A stretch of DNA of 64,000 nt from Gemmatimonas phototrophica (GTDB lineage Bacteria > Gemmatimonadota > Gemmatimonadetes > Gemmatimonadales > Gemmatimonadaceae): positions 1,798,001 through 1,862,000 of the forward strand of contig NZ_CP011454.1 in NCBI RefSeq assembly GCF_000695095.2, given 5' to 3'. The notes under the pieces are model-generated. The model searched no databases. It was given only the letters and a program-made list of their open reading frames with translations, and was not told the DNA's origin. The position numbers were made by a program, and so were the translations under genes. Below are positions 7,195-16,300 of this stretch, in pieces; the first letter of the stretch is position 1, and every line of letters starts with the position of its first letter.

Positions 7195-9072
7195 GTGCCA
7201 AACCGACCCTCTTCAAAAAGCGAGTCCGCGCGCGTGTCTACTCCTCTCGATTTTCTCGAGCATGCTCAGGCTGAGCTGGCGGCCATGGACTACGACGAAA
7301 CGGCGACGGGGTTGCCGCGTCGTGAGTTCATGTTCCGCTCCCTCGTAGCGGCGGCGGCCAGCACGTTTGGTGTGCGGGCAGCCGGAGCGCAGTCTCCGCG
7401 CGCGTACTTTGACGCGACGGCGAGTGTGTGGAGTACCATGCAACCGCCGGTGCAGCAGTCGGCTGTGCCACTGGGTAATGGCGAGGCGCCGGCATTGCAG
7501 TTCATGCCGTACCCCGAGGGGACCGGTGCGCTCATGGAAAAGATGGTCGCCAAGTACGGCGTGAATGCGTTCAAGCGCAGCACGTTTACGGTGGAGCCGT
7601 TTACGGGTGCGGTGCCAAGCAATCCGGAAGATCTCGCGTTCCTGCCGGCGCATCGAATTGCGGCGCTGATTAAGGCACGCAAGATCACGTCGCGCCAAAT
7701 CACCGACATCTACCTCGAGCGCATGGAGCGGCTCAACCCCACGCTCAATTGCGTGGTGACGCTCATGAAGGAGTCGGCGCGCGCCGAGGCGGACGCCATG
7801 GACAAGGAGCTTGCCGCCGGCAAGTACCGCGGCCCGTTGCATGGTGTGCCGTACGGTATCAAGGATCTGTTTGCCACGAAGAACGCGCCCACGTCGTGGG
7901 GCTCGCCGGATTACAAAGACCAGACGCACGATTACGACGCCGAAATTGTGGTGCGGTTACGCAACGCGGGTGCGGTGTTGCTGGCCAAGCTTGCCACGGG
8001 GTTGTACGCACAGAACGACTGGTGGTTTGGCGGGCGCACCAACAATCCGTGGAACACCAACATCGGATCGAGTGGCTCATCTGCCGGGCCAGGCTCGGCC
8101 ACGGCTGGTGGCGTGGTAGCCTTCTCCATTGGCACCGAAACGCAGGGTTCCATTGTCTCACCGGCCATTCGCAACGGCATCAGCGCGCTGCGTCCAACGT
8201 ACGGCCGGGTGAGTCGTCATGGTGGCATGGTGCTGAGCTGGTCGCAGGATCGTGTGGGTCCCATGTGTCGCACCGCCGAAGACTGCGCGATGGTGTTCAA
8301 CGTGCTGCACGGTGTTGACCCCAAAGACGCCAGCACGGTGACCACGCCCTTCACCTTCGATCGCAACATCAAGCTCGCGTCGTTGCGCATTGGCGTGGAT
8401 CCCAACGCGCCCAAGGAGTTAGTGGAGAAGCTCACGGCGCTGGGCATGACCCCCAAGACCATTGGCGCGCGTCCCACGGTGCCGGGCATGGGGGGTGGTG
8501 GACTGAACGCCGAGTATGCCGCGGCCTTTGACAGCTTTGTGCAGAAGAAGGCCAAGGAGTTCAACCTCGATCTCAACGCGCTCCCCGAACGCCCGGCCAG
8601 TGGCCCGGGGGCCAACGGTCCGTTTGGCAATACACCGCCGGCGCGTCCCAAGGGCATCAACGAAGGGGAGCCCAACCCCATGGCGGCAGCGGACTGGAAC
8701 CCCCGCTTTGTTGGCGGGCGCAACACCAAGGCGTTTGACTTCATCAACAATCAGCGTCGTCGGCTCATGCTGGTGCAGAAGTGGGGCGAATTCTTGAAGG
8801 ACCTCGACGGCTTCATTGGCGCGCCCAATGCCGATATTGGTCCTAACGCGCAAACCGGCCATCCCTGCGCCGTGCTGCCATTCAAGTTTGATGTACCCAA
8901 CTTTGGTGGCGGCGGACCACGCAACAACGACTCCACGCCCGCGCCCACGTACAAGGCGCAGCCCATTTGTGGCGTGATTACCGGCAACCTGTACAACGAC
9001 GACATCATTCTGTCGGTGGCGCACCAGTTCCAGAAGGCGACGGACTTTCACGCGCGGCGGCCGGCGCTGTAA
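7195..9072 (+). CDS. Tat-exported amidase (amidase-signature family)
   Basis: 625 residues from a GTG at 7195 that abuts the upstream repeat array; an internal ATG at 7285 would give a shorter Tat leader and is possible. The export signal is RREFMFRSLVAAAAS. The amidase-signature triad is visible: Lys in GIKDLFATK, cis-Ser in GSSGSSAGPGS, and the nucleophile Ser in TQGSIVSPA. The family hydrolyses amide bonds; GatA is a relative, but the export signal and lack of gatB/gatC nearby argue against a tRNA role. A Pro/Gly-rich insert lies at about 460-500. Substrate unknown, possibly peptide or aryl amides outside the cytoplasm. Confidence 0.88.
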   Translation: MPNRPSSKSESARVSTPLDFLEHAQAELAAMDYDETATGLPRREFMFRSLVAAAASTFGVRAAGAQSPRAYFDATASVWSTMQPPVQQSAVPLGNGEAPALQFMPYPEGTGALMEKMVAKYGVNAFKRSTFTVEPFTGAVPSNPEDLAFLPAHRIAALIKARKITSRQITDIYLERMERLNPTLNCVVTLMKESARAEADAMDKELAAGKYRGPLHGVPYGIKDLFATKNAPTSWGSPDYKDQTHDYDAEIVVRLRNAGAVLLAKLATGLYAQNDWWFGGRTNNPWNTNIGSSGSSAGPGSATAGGVVAFSIGTETQGSIVSPAIRNGISALRPTYGRVSRHGGMVLSWSQDRVGPMCRTAEDCAMVFNVLHGVDPKDASTVTTPFTFDRNIKLASLRIGVDPNAPKELVEKLTALGMTPKTIGARPTVPGMGGGGLNAEYAAAFDSFVQKKAKEFNLDLNALPERPASGPGANGPFGNTPPARPKGINEGEPNPMAAADWNPRFVGGRNTKAFDFINNQRRRLMLVQKWGEFLKDLDGFIGAPNADIGPNAQTGHPCAVLPFKFDVPNFGGGGPRNNDSTPAPTYKAQPICGVITGNLYNDDIILSVAHQFQKATDFHARRPAL

Positions 9073-9108
9073 GGGCGCCGAAACTGCAGGGACGGAACCG
9101 CGTAGGAC

Positions 9109-9205
9109 AGATGACGGCAGCCACACAGATGGCAGTTGGGAGTAGGCGTTCCTCCTCACTGCCGGCTGAGTGGCTGCCGTCTGCCGTTCAGCAGTTCCCA
9201 AACCC
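9109..9205. repeat. Heptamer-like GGCAG repeats forming an inverted repeat
   Basis: The intergenic region contains words such as GACGGCAGCCAC (9113-9124) with a perfect 12-bp inverted partner at 9170-9181. The right arm, read on the minus strand, breaks into seven-base words (GGCAGAC, GGCAGCC, ACTCAGC, CGGCAGT). The same word set recurs at 9901-9960. It lies downstream of the amidase gene. Confidence 0.6.
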
Positions 9206-9214
9206 AGCCACACG

Positions 9215-9862
9215 ATGAATTCCCCCTACGCCCCCATCCCCATCTCCAACGCGCATCGTGACCGGGTCACGCGGCTGTTGTCGGCGGCGTTCGCGAATGA
9301 TCTGCTGAGCATGGAGCAACTCGACCAGCGGCTGGCGGCGGTATATCGCGCACAGACCCCGGCCGAGTTGCAGCAGCTGCTGATGGATCCCAGCGATCCA
9401 TCGCGGTCACTGGACGACTGGCAGCGCTACTCCACCACCGACTCGCTGGTCCCCGAGCGCGGGGTCGCCGTGGCCGTGATGGGCGGCTTTGGGGTCAAAG
9501 GCGGCTGGATGGTGCCTCGGCATCTCAAAGTGTGGGCCGTCATGGGCGGCGGTGAGCTCGACCTGCGCGAAGCGCGCTTCTCGCCGGGAGTTACGCACAT
9601 CGAGATTGTCGCCTGCATGGGCGGTGTGGAACTCACGCTCCCCGAAGGCGTGCGTGTGGAGGTCGTGGGCGGAGCGTTCCTGGGCGGTTTTGAGCACAAG
9701 GCCGGCACCCCTATTGAAGACCCCGAGGCCCCGGTGGTGCGGGTGAGTGGGGTGGCGATCATGGGAGGCGTGGACATCTCCCGCATGCGGCGCGAATACA
9801 AGAACGAGCGGCAGTACCTCGCCGCACTCGCGCGGGCCACGGAGATCCAGCGGGGGCGTTGA
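9215..9862 (+). CDS. DUF1707 and LiaF/DUF2154-like protein
   Basis: 215 residues from the ATG at 9215. The N-terminal part (about 8-55, 'ISNAHRDRVTRLLSAAFANDLLSMEQLDQRL') has the DUF1707 pattern, a short helical domain common in actinobacteria and Gemmatimonadota. The C-terminal part has repeated 'AVMGGFGVKGGW', 'AVMGGGELDLREA' and 'GVAIMGGVDI' strands as in cell-wall-active antibiotic response (LiaF-like) proteins. No membrane segment is evident, so it is probably cytoplasmic or peripheral. A role in envelope stress sensing is plausible by family only. It sits alone between two small repeat-containing gaps. Confidence 0.75.
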   Translation: MNSPYAPIPISNAHRDRVTRLLSAAFANDLLSMEQLDQRLAAVYRAQTPAELQQLLMDPSDPSRSLDDWQRYSTTDSLVPERGVAVAVMGGFGVKGGWMVPRHLKVWAVMGGGELDLREARFSPGVTHIEIVACMGGVELTLPEGVRVEVVGGAFLGGFEHKAGTPIEDPEAPVVRVSGVAIMGGVDISRMRREYKNERQYLAALARATEIQRGR

Positions 9863-9900
9863 CGGGTTAGTGTTCCACAGCGAGGCTTTGGGGTAGCGAC

Positions 9901-9960
9901 ACCTGCCATCTGGGTGGCTGCCGCCTGCCGTCTTGCTGTGAGCCCTCCACCACCGCCTGC
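9901..9960. repeat. Heptamer-like GGCAG repeats, second locus
   Basis: The minus strand reads AGACGGC, AGGCGGC, AGCCACC, CAGATGG, CAGGTG: the same seven-base vocabulary as 9109-9205 in the gap before ilvD. No clear promoter was seen in this gap. Confidence 0.45.
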
Positions 9961-9971
9961 CCCCCGCACCA

Positions 9972-11681
9972 ATGTCCCAGCACCCGCTCCCCAGCCGCCA
10001 CGCCATGCAGGGCCCCGAGCGCGCGCCGCATCGCGCGTTCTACTATGCCATGGGGCTCACGAGTGAAGAGATCGCTCGGCCGCTGGTCGGAGTGGTCTCC
10101 AGCTGGAATGAAGCGGCACCGTGCAACATCTCGCTCAAGCGCCAAGCCGAGGTGGCCAAGCGCGGTGTGATTGCCGGCGGTGGCACACCACGTGAGTTTT
10201 GCACCATTACCGTGACCGACGGCATTGCCATGGGTCACGCGGGCATGAAGGCCTCGCTGGTGAGTCGCGAAATCATTGCCGACAGTATCGAACTCACCGT
10301 GCGCGGACACTGCTACGACGCGCTGGTGGGCATTGCCGGCTGCGACAAGACGCTCCCCGGCATGATGATGGCCATGGTGCGCCTCGATATTCCAAGCGTG
10401 TTCCTCTACGGCGGCTCCATTTTGCCGGGGCGCTACCAGGAGCGCGACGTTACGGTGCTCGATGTATTCGAGGCAGTGGGCTCGTACGCGGCAGGCAACA
10501 TGTCGCTCGAAGAGCTGACCGCATTGGAGAAGGTTGCGTGCCCCGGCGCCGGCTCCTGCGGCGGACAGTACACCGCCAACAGCATGGCGTATGTGTCAGA
10601 GGCCATGGGGCTCGCATTGCCTGGCTCCTCCAGCCCGCCAGCGGCGTACGAAACGCGCGACGTGCACGCCGAGCGTGCCGGTGAAACGGTTATGCGCCTG
10701 CTGCGTGAGGGGCTGCGTCCGCGGCAGATCGTGACGCGTCGCGCGCTGGAGAATGCCGCGTCCGTGGTGGCAGCAACGGGTGGCTCAACCAACGCCACGT
10801 TGCACTTGCCGGCCATTGCGCACGAAATGGGGATCGACTTCGATCTCTTTGACGTCGCCGAAGTGTTCAAACGCACACCACTCATTGCCGATCTCAAGCC
10901 GGGCGGCAAGTATCTCGCGAAAGACGTGCACGACATTGGTGGCGCCACGGTCATTCTCAAGGTGCTGCTGGATGGCGGCTTTTTGCACGGCGATTGCATC
11001 ACGGTGACGGGTAAGACCATTGCGGAGAATCTGGCCGATGTGGTGTTGCCCAGTGATCAGAAGGTGGTCATGCCCGTCTCGCAGGCTATCTCGCCAACCG
11101 GTGGCCTGGTGGGACTGAGCGGCAACCTCGCCCCCGATGGCGCCATCGTGAAGGTGGCGGGGCTATCGCACCTTACGCACAGTGGCCCGGCGCGGGTCTT
11201 TGACAGCGAAGAGGCATGCTTTGCCGCCGTCATGGAGCGTCGCTACGAAAAGAACGATGTGCTGGTCATTCGCTACGAGGGGCCGCGCGGTGGCCCGGGC
11301 ATGCGCGAAATGCTCAGTACCACCAGCGCGATTTACGGGCAGGGCATGGGCGAGCATGTCGCGCTCATTACCGATGGCCGTTTCAGCGGTGCCACACGCG
11401 GGCTGTGCATTGGTCATGTAAGCCCCGAGGCCGCCGTTGGTGGACCACTTGCACTGATTCGCGAGGGGGACATCATCGACATTGATGCGGGTGCGGGCAC
11501 GTTGCACGTGCAGTTGAGCGACGAGGAACTCGCCGCTCGGCGCGCCGAATGGACGCCACGCGCCACGGATTATCAGAGTGGTGCGATCTGGCGCTACGCG
11601 CAGACCGTAGGCTCGGCGCGTCACGGCGCCGTGGTGCATCCGGGTGGCAAGGCCGAGACGCATGTGTATGCGGATGCGTGA
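9972..11681 (+). CDS. ilvD: Dihydroxy-acid dehydratase
   Basis: 569 residues, typical for IlvD. It catalyses dehydration of 2,3-dihydroxy-3-methylvalerate/isovalerate to the 2-keto acids in isoleucine and valine synthesis, in the cytoplasm, using an iron-sulphur cluster. Diagnostic motifs: [13 protein letters not shown] (cluster Cys), [16 protein letters not shown] (second Cys) and [13 protein letters not shown]-like '[14 protein letters not shown]'. The C-terminal domain ends normally. The first ATG at 9972 lacks an evident Shine-Dalgarno sequence. It stands alone rather than in an ilv operon and is followed by hairpin repeat copy A. Confidence 0.97.
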   Translation: MSQHPLPSRHAMQGPERAPHRAFYYAMGLTSEEIARPLVGVVSSWNEAAPCNISLKRQAEVAKRGVIAGGGTPREFCTITVTDGIAMGHAGMKASLVSREIIADSIELTVRGHCYDALVGIAGCDKTLPGMMMAMVRLDIPSVFLYGGSILPGRYQERDVTVLDVFEAVGSYAAGNMSLEELTALEKVACPGAGSCGGQYTANSMAYVSEAMGLALPGSSSPPAAYETRDVHAERAGETVMRLLREGLRPRQIVTRRALENAASVVAATGGSTNATLHLPAIAHEMGIDFDLFDVAEVFKRTPLIADLKPGGKYLAKDVHDIGGATVILKVLLDGGFLHGDCITVTGKTIAENLADVVLPSDQKVVMPVSQAISPTGGLVGLSGNLAPDGAIVKVAGLSHLTHSGPARVFDSEEACFAAVMERRYEKNDVLVIRYEGPRGGPGMREMLSTTSAIYGQGMGEHVALITDGRFSGATRGLCIGHVSPEAAVGGPLALIREGDIIDIDAGAGTLHVQLSDEELAARRAEWTPRATDYQSGAIWRYAQTVGSARHGAVVHPGGKAETHVYADA

Positions 11682-11687
11682 ACACTC

Positions 11688-11823
11688 GGGTGCGCGCGAG
11701 GCGCCCCGGCGACACCGCTCACGCCGTTCGCGAATGCTCTTCGGGGGTGGCCGAGCCCGCGCTGACGCGCGCGCCGGCGTCACCCCCTCAGGGATTCGCT
11801 CACTGCCGTGAGCGGCGCCGCCG
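11688..11823 (-). repeat. Hairpin repeat, copy A
   Basis: One of four copies of a GC-rich element of about 135 bp whose core reads TCCCTGAGGGGGTGACGCCG and CTCGGCCACCCCCGAAGAG. Copy A is inverted relative to the others. The core hairpin is at 11743-11787: outer stem GGGGGTG/CACCCCC, inner stem GCCG/CGGC, then an 8-bp GC stem with one mismatch around a GTCA loop. It starts right after the ilvD stop codon. Confidence 0.85.
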
Positions 11824-11936
11824 TGGCTTGCGTCGTGGTGAGCCACGTTGCGGTTTGCCTGAGCGCTTGCGCGCTAGTGCAACAACGCCGGAACTGCCGC
11901 AACTGCGCTTCTTCCAACGCGCATCGCGCATACTCT

Positions 11937-12059
11937 CCGGCGGCCCCGCCGCCCCGGGGAGCGAATCCCTGAGGGGGTGACGCCGGCGCGCGTAAGCGCG
12001 CTCGGCCACCCCCGAAGAGCATTCGCGACCGGGGTGGCGGGGCCGCTGAGAGCCACCGC
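11937..12059 (+). repeat. Hairpin repeat, copy B
   Basis: Plus-oriented copy. The core hairpin at 11973-12013 is GGGGGTG-AC-GCCG-GCGCGC-GTAA-GCGCGC-T-CGGC-CACCCCC, a 17-bp interrupted stem. Relative to copies C and D an A-T pair in the inner stem is replaced by G-C on both sides, a compensatory change. Copies A and B point away from each other around 113 bp with no gene. Confidence 0.85.
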
Positions 12060-12128
12060 GTGACCTACCGCACGACCCACCGCACGCCCACTGTACGAGC
12101 GACCCCCAAGCAATTCAGAATTCCGCGA

Positions 12129-12365
12129 ATGCCAACGCAACTCACCATCGCCTTGTCGCTCGTCTGCACGCTGGTCGCCGCGTACTTCTGGAAGTCGCGG
12201 CCACAAAAGCGTTCAGCCGCGCTCTTTCCGCTTGGCATTAGCGCCGTGCTCGGCTCCTCGGTTGCGAAGGACTCAAACGTGTGGTGGTCCATGGCGCTCA
12301 GCGTATTGGCCATCGCGCTGTTCCTCACCGCCCTCTGGATGCAAAAGTCCGAGCCAAAGAACTAG
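12129..12365 (+). CDS. Small two-span membrane protein between hairpin repeats
   Basis: 78 residues from the ATG at 12129; a GTG at 12060 would add a 23-residue, basic, unconvincing leader. Two hydrophobic segments (about 4-18 and 52-70, VWWSMALSVLAIALFLTALWM) are separated by KSRPQKRSAA, giving a helical-hairpin topology. No family recognised. No strong ribosome-binding site. It lies between hairpin repeat copies B and C, with the downstream repeat starting almost at its stop codon, an arrangement repeated for the next small gene. Confidence 0.55.
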   Translation: MPTQLTIALSLVCTLVAAYFWKSRPQKRSAALFPLGISAVLGSSVAKDSNVWWSMALSVLAIALFLTALWMQKSEPKN

Positions 12366-12375
12366 CGATGGCACC

Positions 12376-12590
12376 GCGCGCGCAGAGCGCCGCGCCCAAC
12401 CAGCACCACGAAACCAGCCCCGGCGGCCCCGCCGCCTCGTGAGCGGATCCCTGAGGGGGGGGCCGCCGGCGCACGTCAGTGCGCTCGGCCACCCCCGAAG
12501 AGAGCAGCGAACGGGGTGTGCGGGAGCCACCGGGGAGTCTCGCGCGCATCGAGTCCGCCAGCCACCGAGGCGCCTCGCGCGCACCGAGTC
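12376..12590 (+). repeat. Hairpin repeat, copy C with duplicated tail
   Basis: Plus-oriented copy. Homology with copy D starts with GCGCGC(A/G)AGCGCCGCGCC just after the upstream stop codon. The core hairpin is at about 12455-12496 with inner stem GCGCAC/GTGCGC and loop GTCA. The tail 'GCCACCG...CTCGCGCGCA(T/C)CGAGTC' is present twice (from 12526 and 12561), a 35-bp tandem duplication. Confidence 0.85.
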
Positions 12591-12701
12591 TGCAAGCCGA
12601 CGTGATTGGCCGTACGTCGGGCGACGTATGGTCGAGACCTCTGGGCGCCGGCATCGTGTGGCACACCCTGCGCGCGCCGACATCTGGAGAGAGGACATAT
12701 C

Positions 12702-13190
12702 GTGCCAACAACCATCGGAATTGCCCGAAACGTGTGCAGCCGCGCAGTTGGCGCCTTGCTGCTATTGTCGCTGTGGCGCGCGTCGGAGCTCGAGGCTCAA
12801 GTGCGAACCGCCTCAGCGCTGTCGCTGAACGAATCCGCACGGCAAACAGCCGTTGCCCAGCGCGTCGACAGCGCTACTGCAACCTTGCGGCAATTCTCCA
12901 ATATGCCGGAGACAAACAGTTCACGTGCCCCACTCATCGGAGCCCTGATTGGCAGCACCCTGATGACCGCGTTTGCTGCGGACGAATGCTCACGCCTCGG
13001 GTGCATGTCCCCGCTGCCGTTGGTCTTGGCCGCAGGTGCCGGGGCCATGGCGGGTGCCAGTGTGGGGTGGATCGTGAAACGCTTGAGCGCACCACTTCCG
13101 GCCGAAGTCCCACCCGGTTCGATGACTCGGCCCGATAACCAACTCGGCGACCTCCCCCAACCGCGCGCGCAAAGCGCCGCGCCTCCATGA
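12702..13190 (+). CDS. Small exported protein with glycine-rich transmembrane segments
   Basis: 162 residues from a GTG at 12702, preferred because GAGAGGA lies just upstream; the frame opens at 12606 but that leader is Arg/Cys-rich and lies next to the repeat tail. A signal sequence (about 14-30) ends near LEAQV. Two hydrophobic, Gly/Ala-rich segments follow (APLIGALIGSTLMTAF and PLVLAAGAGAMAGASVGWIV), resembling glycine-zipper membrane proteins. A DECSRLGC motif between them has two Cys. The last codons (PRAQSAAPP) overlap the start of repeat homology, so the repeat appears to encode the C-terminus. Function unknown. Confidence 0.55.
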   Translation: MPTTIGIARNVCSRAVGALLLLSLWRASELEAQVRTASALSLNESARQTAVAQRVDSATATLRQFSNMPETNSSRAPLIGALIGSTLMTAFAADECSRLGCMSPLPLVLAAGAGAMAGASVGWIVKRLSAPLPAEVPPGSMTRPDNQLGDLPQPRAQSAAPP

Positions 13191-13340
13191 GTACGTCACG
13201 GAGCAAGCCCCGGCGGCCCCGCCGCCCCGTGAGCGGATCCCTGAGGGGGTGACGCCGGCGCACGTCAGTGCGCTCGGCCACCCCCGAAGAGAGCAGCGAA
13301 CGGGGTGAGCGGGAGCCACCGGGGCGCCTCGCGCGCACCC
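13159..13340 (+). repeat. Hairpin repeat, copy D
   Basis: Plus-oriented copy. The core hairpin is at 13245-13285: GGGGGTG-AC-GCCG-GCGCAC-GTCA-GTGCGC-T-CGGC-CACCCCC. It is nearly identical to copy C over the central 90 bp. It ends 7 bp before the stop codon of the sortilin-like gene on the opposite strand, so it fills the convergent gap. Confidence 0.85.
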
Positions 13341-13346
13341 ACAGCG

Positions 13347-16300
13347 TCACCCAATCGGCTTCTTGGGCACAAACACGTTCGGCACACCCAGCCGAGACAG
13401 CAGCGCGTTGAACTCCGAAAGCTCCTTGTCCTCGAGCCCCTGCAACGTCTTCAGCTGTACATCGAGCTTGCCGCCCAAGTCACTCGTGATCTCCCCGTGC
13501 TGACGCGTGGGCGGGTTCGTGCCCTCGAGCACCTGCGCGTTCAACGAGATGAACATCTGATACAGCTTGATCGGATAGTTCAACGTCGCCTGATCTGCCT
13601 TGGTGTACACCTCGTAGATCTCGGCGCGCACCGCCTCCAGCTTCTTGCGCAGTGCCGTCGACGCATCGCGCACCTCCTTGGCGTACGCCTGTGAGCTGGC
13701 CTGACGCGCGCGTTCATCCAGCTGACGCTGCAGGTCCTGCACGCGCTGCACCGTTTCCGTGATGCTCGTGATGCGCGCGCCCACCGCGTTGGCCGCATCG
13801 AACTGCGCCTTGTACTCGGCGGCCGTCATGTTCAAGCGCGGATCCGGCTTTACCGCAAACGCACGCGTAAGCGTATCCTTGCCCACGATGAGCCGTACCG
13901 CGTAGTCACCAGGCACCGCCACCGGACCGTCGGTGGAGCCGTCGTCCACAATGGCCCCCGGAATGGTCTTGGGCGCCGGGTAGCTCAGGTCCCAGATGAA
14001 GCGGTTCGTGCCGGCGCGTGCATGCACCACCGAATCCGCCGCCTCGTAGCTCAACGCTTCGGCGCGCTGCTCCAGGCGAATCTTGGCGGCAGCGGAATCG
14101 GCCGCCGGGTTCCCCGTGCTGTCCTTTCGCGGGGCATCCGCGCTGCTGAACGTACGCACCACCTTGCCCGACGCTTCGAGGAACTGCACCGTGATGGGTG
14201 ACGACGGCGCGCTCTTGAGCCAGTAGTCCACGCTCACGCCGTACCGCGGGTTGGCGCCGGCGTTGCCGCCGCCACGACCACCGCCCATGCTCGTCCAGCG
14301 AATGGCCGAGGCTGGGGCAAACAGGTGCACCGGCTTGGTGGTAATGGAGTCGGCCAGTGTGCGCAGCGGCGAGATGTCATCAAGTGACCAGAAAGCGCGC
14401 CCGTGTGTGGCCACAATGAGATCGTTGTCGTGCACGCGAAGGTCACGCACCACGGCCCGCGGCAGGTTGAGCTGCATGGGCTCCCACGCCGCGCCGTCGT
14501 TGAACGAGACGTACACGCCCGTTTCCGTTCCGGCAAAGAGCAGGCCGCGGCGTTTGGTATCACTGCGAATGGCGCGTGTATACGAGCCCATGGGAATCCC
14601 CGCGTCAATGCGCGTCCACGTGGCTCCGTAATCAGTGGTCCTGTACAGATACGGCGCGAAGTCGTCCTGCTGATACCGATTGGCGGCGACGTACGCTGTG
14701 CCGGCATCGAAGGGCGACGCTTCAATGATCGACATGCGCGCGAACGCCCCCATTCCCTTGGGCGTCACGTTGGTCCAGGTGGCACCATTGTCGCGTGACA
14801 CATGCACCAGGCCGTCGTCGCTTCCTGTCCAGAGCACACCCTTGGCTACCGGCGATTCGGCAAAGGCAAAGATGGTCGCGTACCACTCGGTGCCGGTCAT
14901 GTCACCGGTTACCGGGCCACCACTGCGCCCCAGTGTGGCCGGGTCATGTCGCGTGAGATCACCCGAGATCTTTTCCCAGCTGCCGCCCTGATTGCGCGAG
15001 CGCCAGAGAAACTGCGACGCCGTGTACAGCACGTCGGGGTCGTGCGGCGAGAAGTGAATGGGGAACGTCCACTGAAAACGCTGCGGTACATCAGCGGCGG
15101 CCATACCGTCGTAGTTGCCCAGCCACACCGACACATCGCGACGCATGTTCGTCTTCTTGTCGTGACGGGTCAGCTGGCCCATGTAGCAGCCACCAAAGGT
15201 CACGTTGGGGTCGCGCGGGTCCACGGCAATGTAGGCGTTTTCACAGCCGGCCACCGGCCACCAGTCGCGCTCCGTAATGCGCCCATTGTCGGAACGGTGC
15301 GCAATGTTCACCGACGTGTTGTCCTGCTGCGCGCCCAGAATGCGATACGGCACCGACTGGTCGGTGGTCACGTGGTAGAACTGCGACGTGGGCTGGTTGT
15401 CCTGCGAGCTCCACGTGCGCCCACCGTCGAGCGATACCGACGCGCCACCGTCATTGCCGTTGATGAGCCGCTGCGGGTTCTTGGGGTCCACCCACATGAT
15501 GTGCGTGTCGCCGTGTGGCACCCGCGTGGTGACAAACGTTCGGCCGCCATCAATGCTGCGGCTTACCTGCAGGTTCATCACGTACACGGTGTTTTCGTTC
15601 ACCGGGTCGGCCGTGATGCTCATGTAGTAGAACGGGCGCACGACAAACTTCTGATCGCTGTTGGTGCGCGTCCAGGTGGCGCCGGCGTTGTCGCTGCGGA
15701 ATACGCCACCCAATGAGTCCTGCGCTTCAATGTTGGCGTACACGCGCTGGCCATTGGCGGGCGAGACACTCACGCCAATCTTGCCGATGAGCCCCTTGGG
15801 CATGCCGGGATTGTAGGTCAGTTCGCTCCAGGTATCGCCACCGTCGGTGCTCTTCCAGAGTCCGCTGCGTCCGGCGCCGGCGTTCATCCCCCAGGGCGTA
15901 CGCTGGAACTTCCACATTGAGGCGTACAAAATGCGCGGGTTGGTCACATCCAATGACAGGTCGGCGGCGCCGGTGCTGTCGTCGATGAACAGCACCTTCT
16001 TCCACGTCGCGCCGCCATCCAGCGTACGAAATACACCGCGATCGGGCGACGGGCCAAAGGCATGACCCAGCGCGGTCACGTACGCCACATCGGGGTTGGT
16101 GGGGTGCACCCGCAGACTGGTGATGTGCTGCGTGTTGGCGAGTCCGCGCGGAGTCCACGTGTCACCACCGTCGGTGGTGCGATACACACCCGTGCCGTAC
16201 GTGATGTCTTCGCGCGGCTTGCCTTCGCCGGTGCCTACCCAAATCACATTCGGGTCACTGGGGGCCACCGTAATGGCGCCCACCGACGAAATGTCGGTCT

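Noticed and set aside
12376-13340. Integron attC sites
   Set aside because: Layout is cassette-like, but the repeats lack the GTTRRRY/RYYYAAC boxes at their ends; one GCCCAAC near 12395 is not matched by a partner, and there is no integrase in the window.
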